A stretch of 5,905 nucleotides of DNA from an uncultured Collinsella sp. (GTDB taxonomy: Bacteria; Actinomycetota; Coriobacteriia; Coriobacteriales; Coriobacteriaceae). Location: NCBI GenBank assembly GCA_900547855.1, contig URIK01000112.1:1-5905 (forward strand), written 5' to 3'. The notes beneath the pieces were generated by a model, which was not told the origin of the DNA, did no database searches, and was given only the letters and a program-made list of their open reading frames with translations. This document shows, piece by piece, positions 5,857-5,905 of the stretch. Both the position numbers and the translations under genes were made by a program. Position 1 is the stretch's first letter. Each line of letters begins with the position of its first letter.

Positions 5857-5905
5857 CTGTCTCTTATACACATCTGACGCTGCCGACGACTAGTCGAGTG
5901 TAGAT
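5857..5905. other. Illumina Nextera adapter contamination at the contig end
   Basis: Bases 5857-5875 are CTGTCTCTTATACACATCT, the complement of the 19-base Tn5 mosaic end used in Nextera libraries. Bases 5876-5889 (GACGCTGCCGACGA) complete the complement of the read-1 primer. Bases 5890-5897 (CTAGTCGA) sit in the i5 index position and are the complement of TCGACTAG, which I recall as index S513. Bases 5898-5905 (GTGTAGAT) begin the P5 complement. This is not genomic DNA. Translated, it gives the familiar artefact SYTHLTLPT on the + strand and MCIRDS on the - strand. Confidence 0.98.

Noticed and set aside
5857..5903. Possible Tn5-type transposon end and native C-terminus of the recombinase
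   Set aside because: The mosaic end is followed without a gap by the sequencing primer complement, an index and P5, which occurs only in library molecules.

Overview
The window is GC-rich DNA. Its gene content and protein style point to a high-GC Gram-positive gut actinobacterium of the class Coriobacteriia, most likely Collinsella or a relative. That placement is inferred from protein composition and recalled family resemblance, not from a database search. All genes read on the + strand.

Layout: (1) 2-394 is the 3' end of a transketolase C-terminal subunit, closed by a strong intrinsic terminator at 441-477. (2) 395-844 holds no gene. It carries a 121-nt, nearly symmetric palindrome (620-740) with 27-bp outer arms and a second inner hairpin, then a likely extended -10 promoter at about 791-799. 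(3) 845-2972 is ftsE-ftsX, overlapping by 14 bases and followed by an intrinsic terminator (2997-3030), so it looks like a self-contained bicistronic unit. Its FtsE has an unusual Pro/Ala/Gln-rich N-terminal extension of about 165 residues ahead of a complete ABC ATPase domain. (4) 3108-5243 is a complete rnr (RNase R, 711 aa, compact form) with its own hairpin terminator at 5269-5304. (5) From 5421 a resolvase/invertase-type serine recombinase begins, preceded by repeated TAAA(A)CCT-type motifs that include a 9-bp inverted repeat. (6) The recombinase is not ended by biology. From 5857 to 5905 the sequence is Illumina Nextera library adapter: transposon mosaic end, read-1 primer complement, an 8-base i5 index and the start of P5. 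The apparent stop codon and last 13-14 residues are therefore artefacts.

How the genes relate: FtsE and FtsX form one membrane complex that couples ATP hydrolysis in the cytoplasm to cell-wall hydrolase activation outside. Its hydrolase partner is not in the window. Transketolase and RNase R are housekeeping genes in separate transcription units. The recombinase is the only gene suggesting mobile or phase-variable DNA, and its C-terminal half and any target are off the assembled sequence. I see no convincing new multi-gene system. The items most worth following up are the FtsE extension, the 121-nt palindrome, the motif array before the recombinase, and the adapter contamination.
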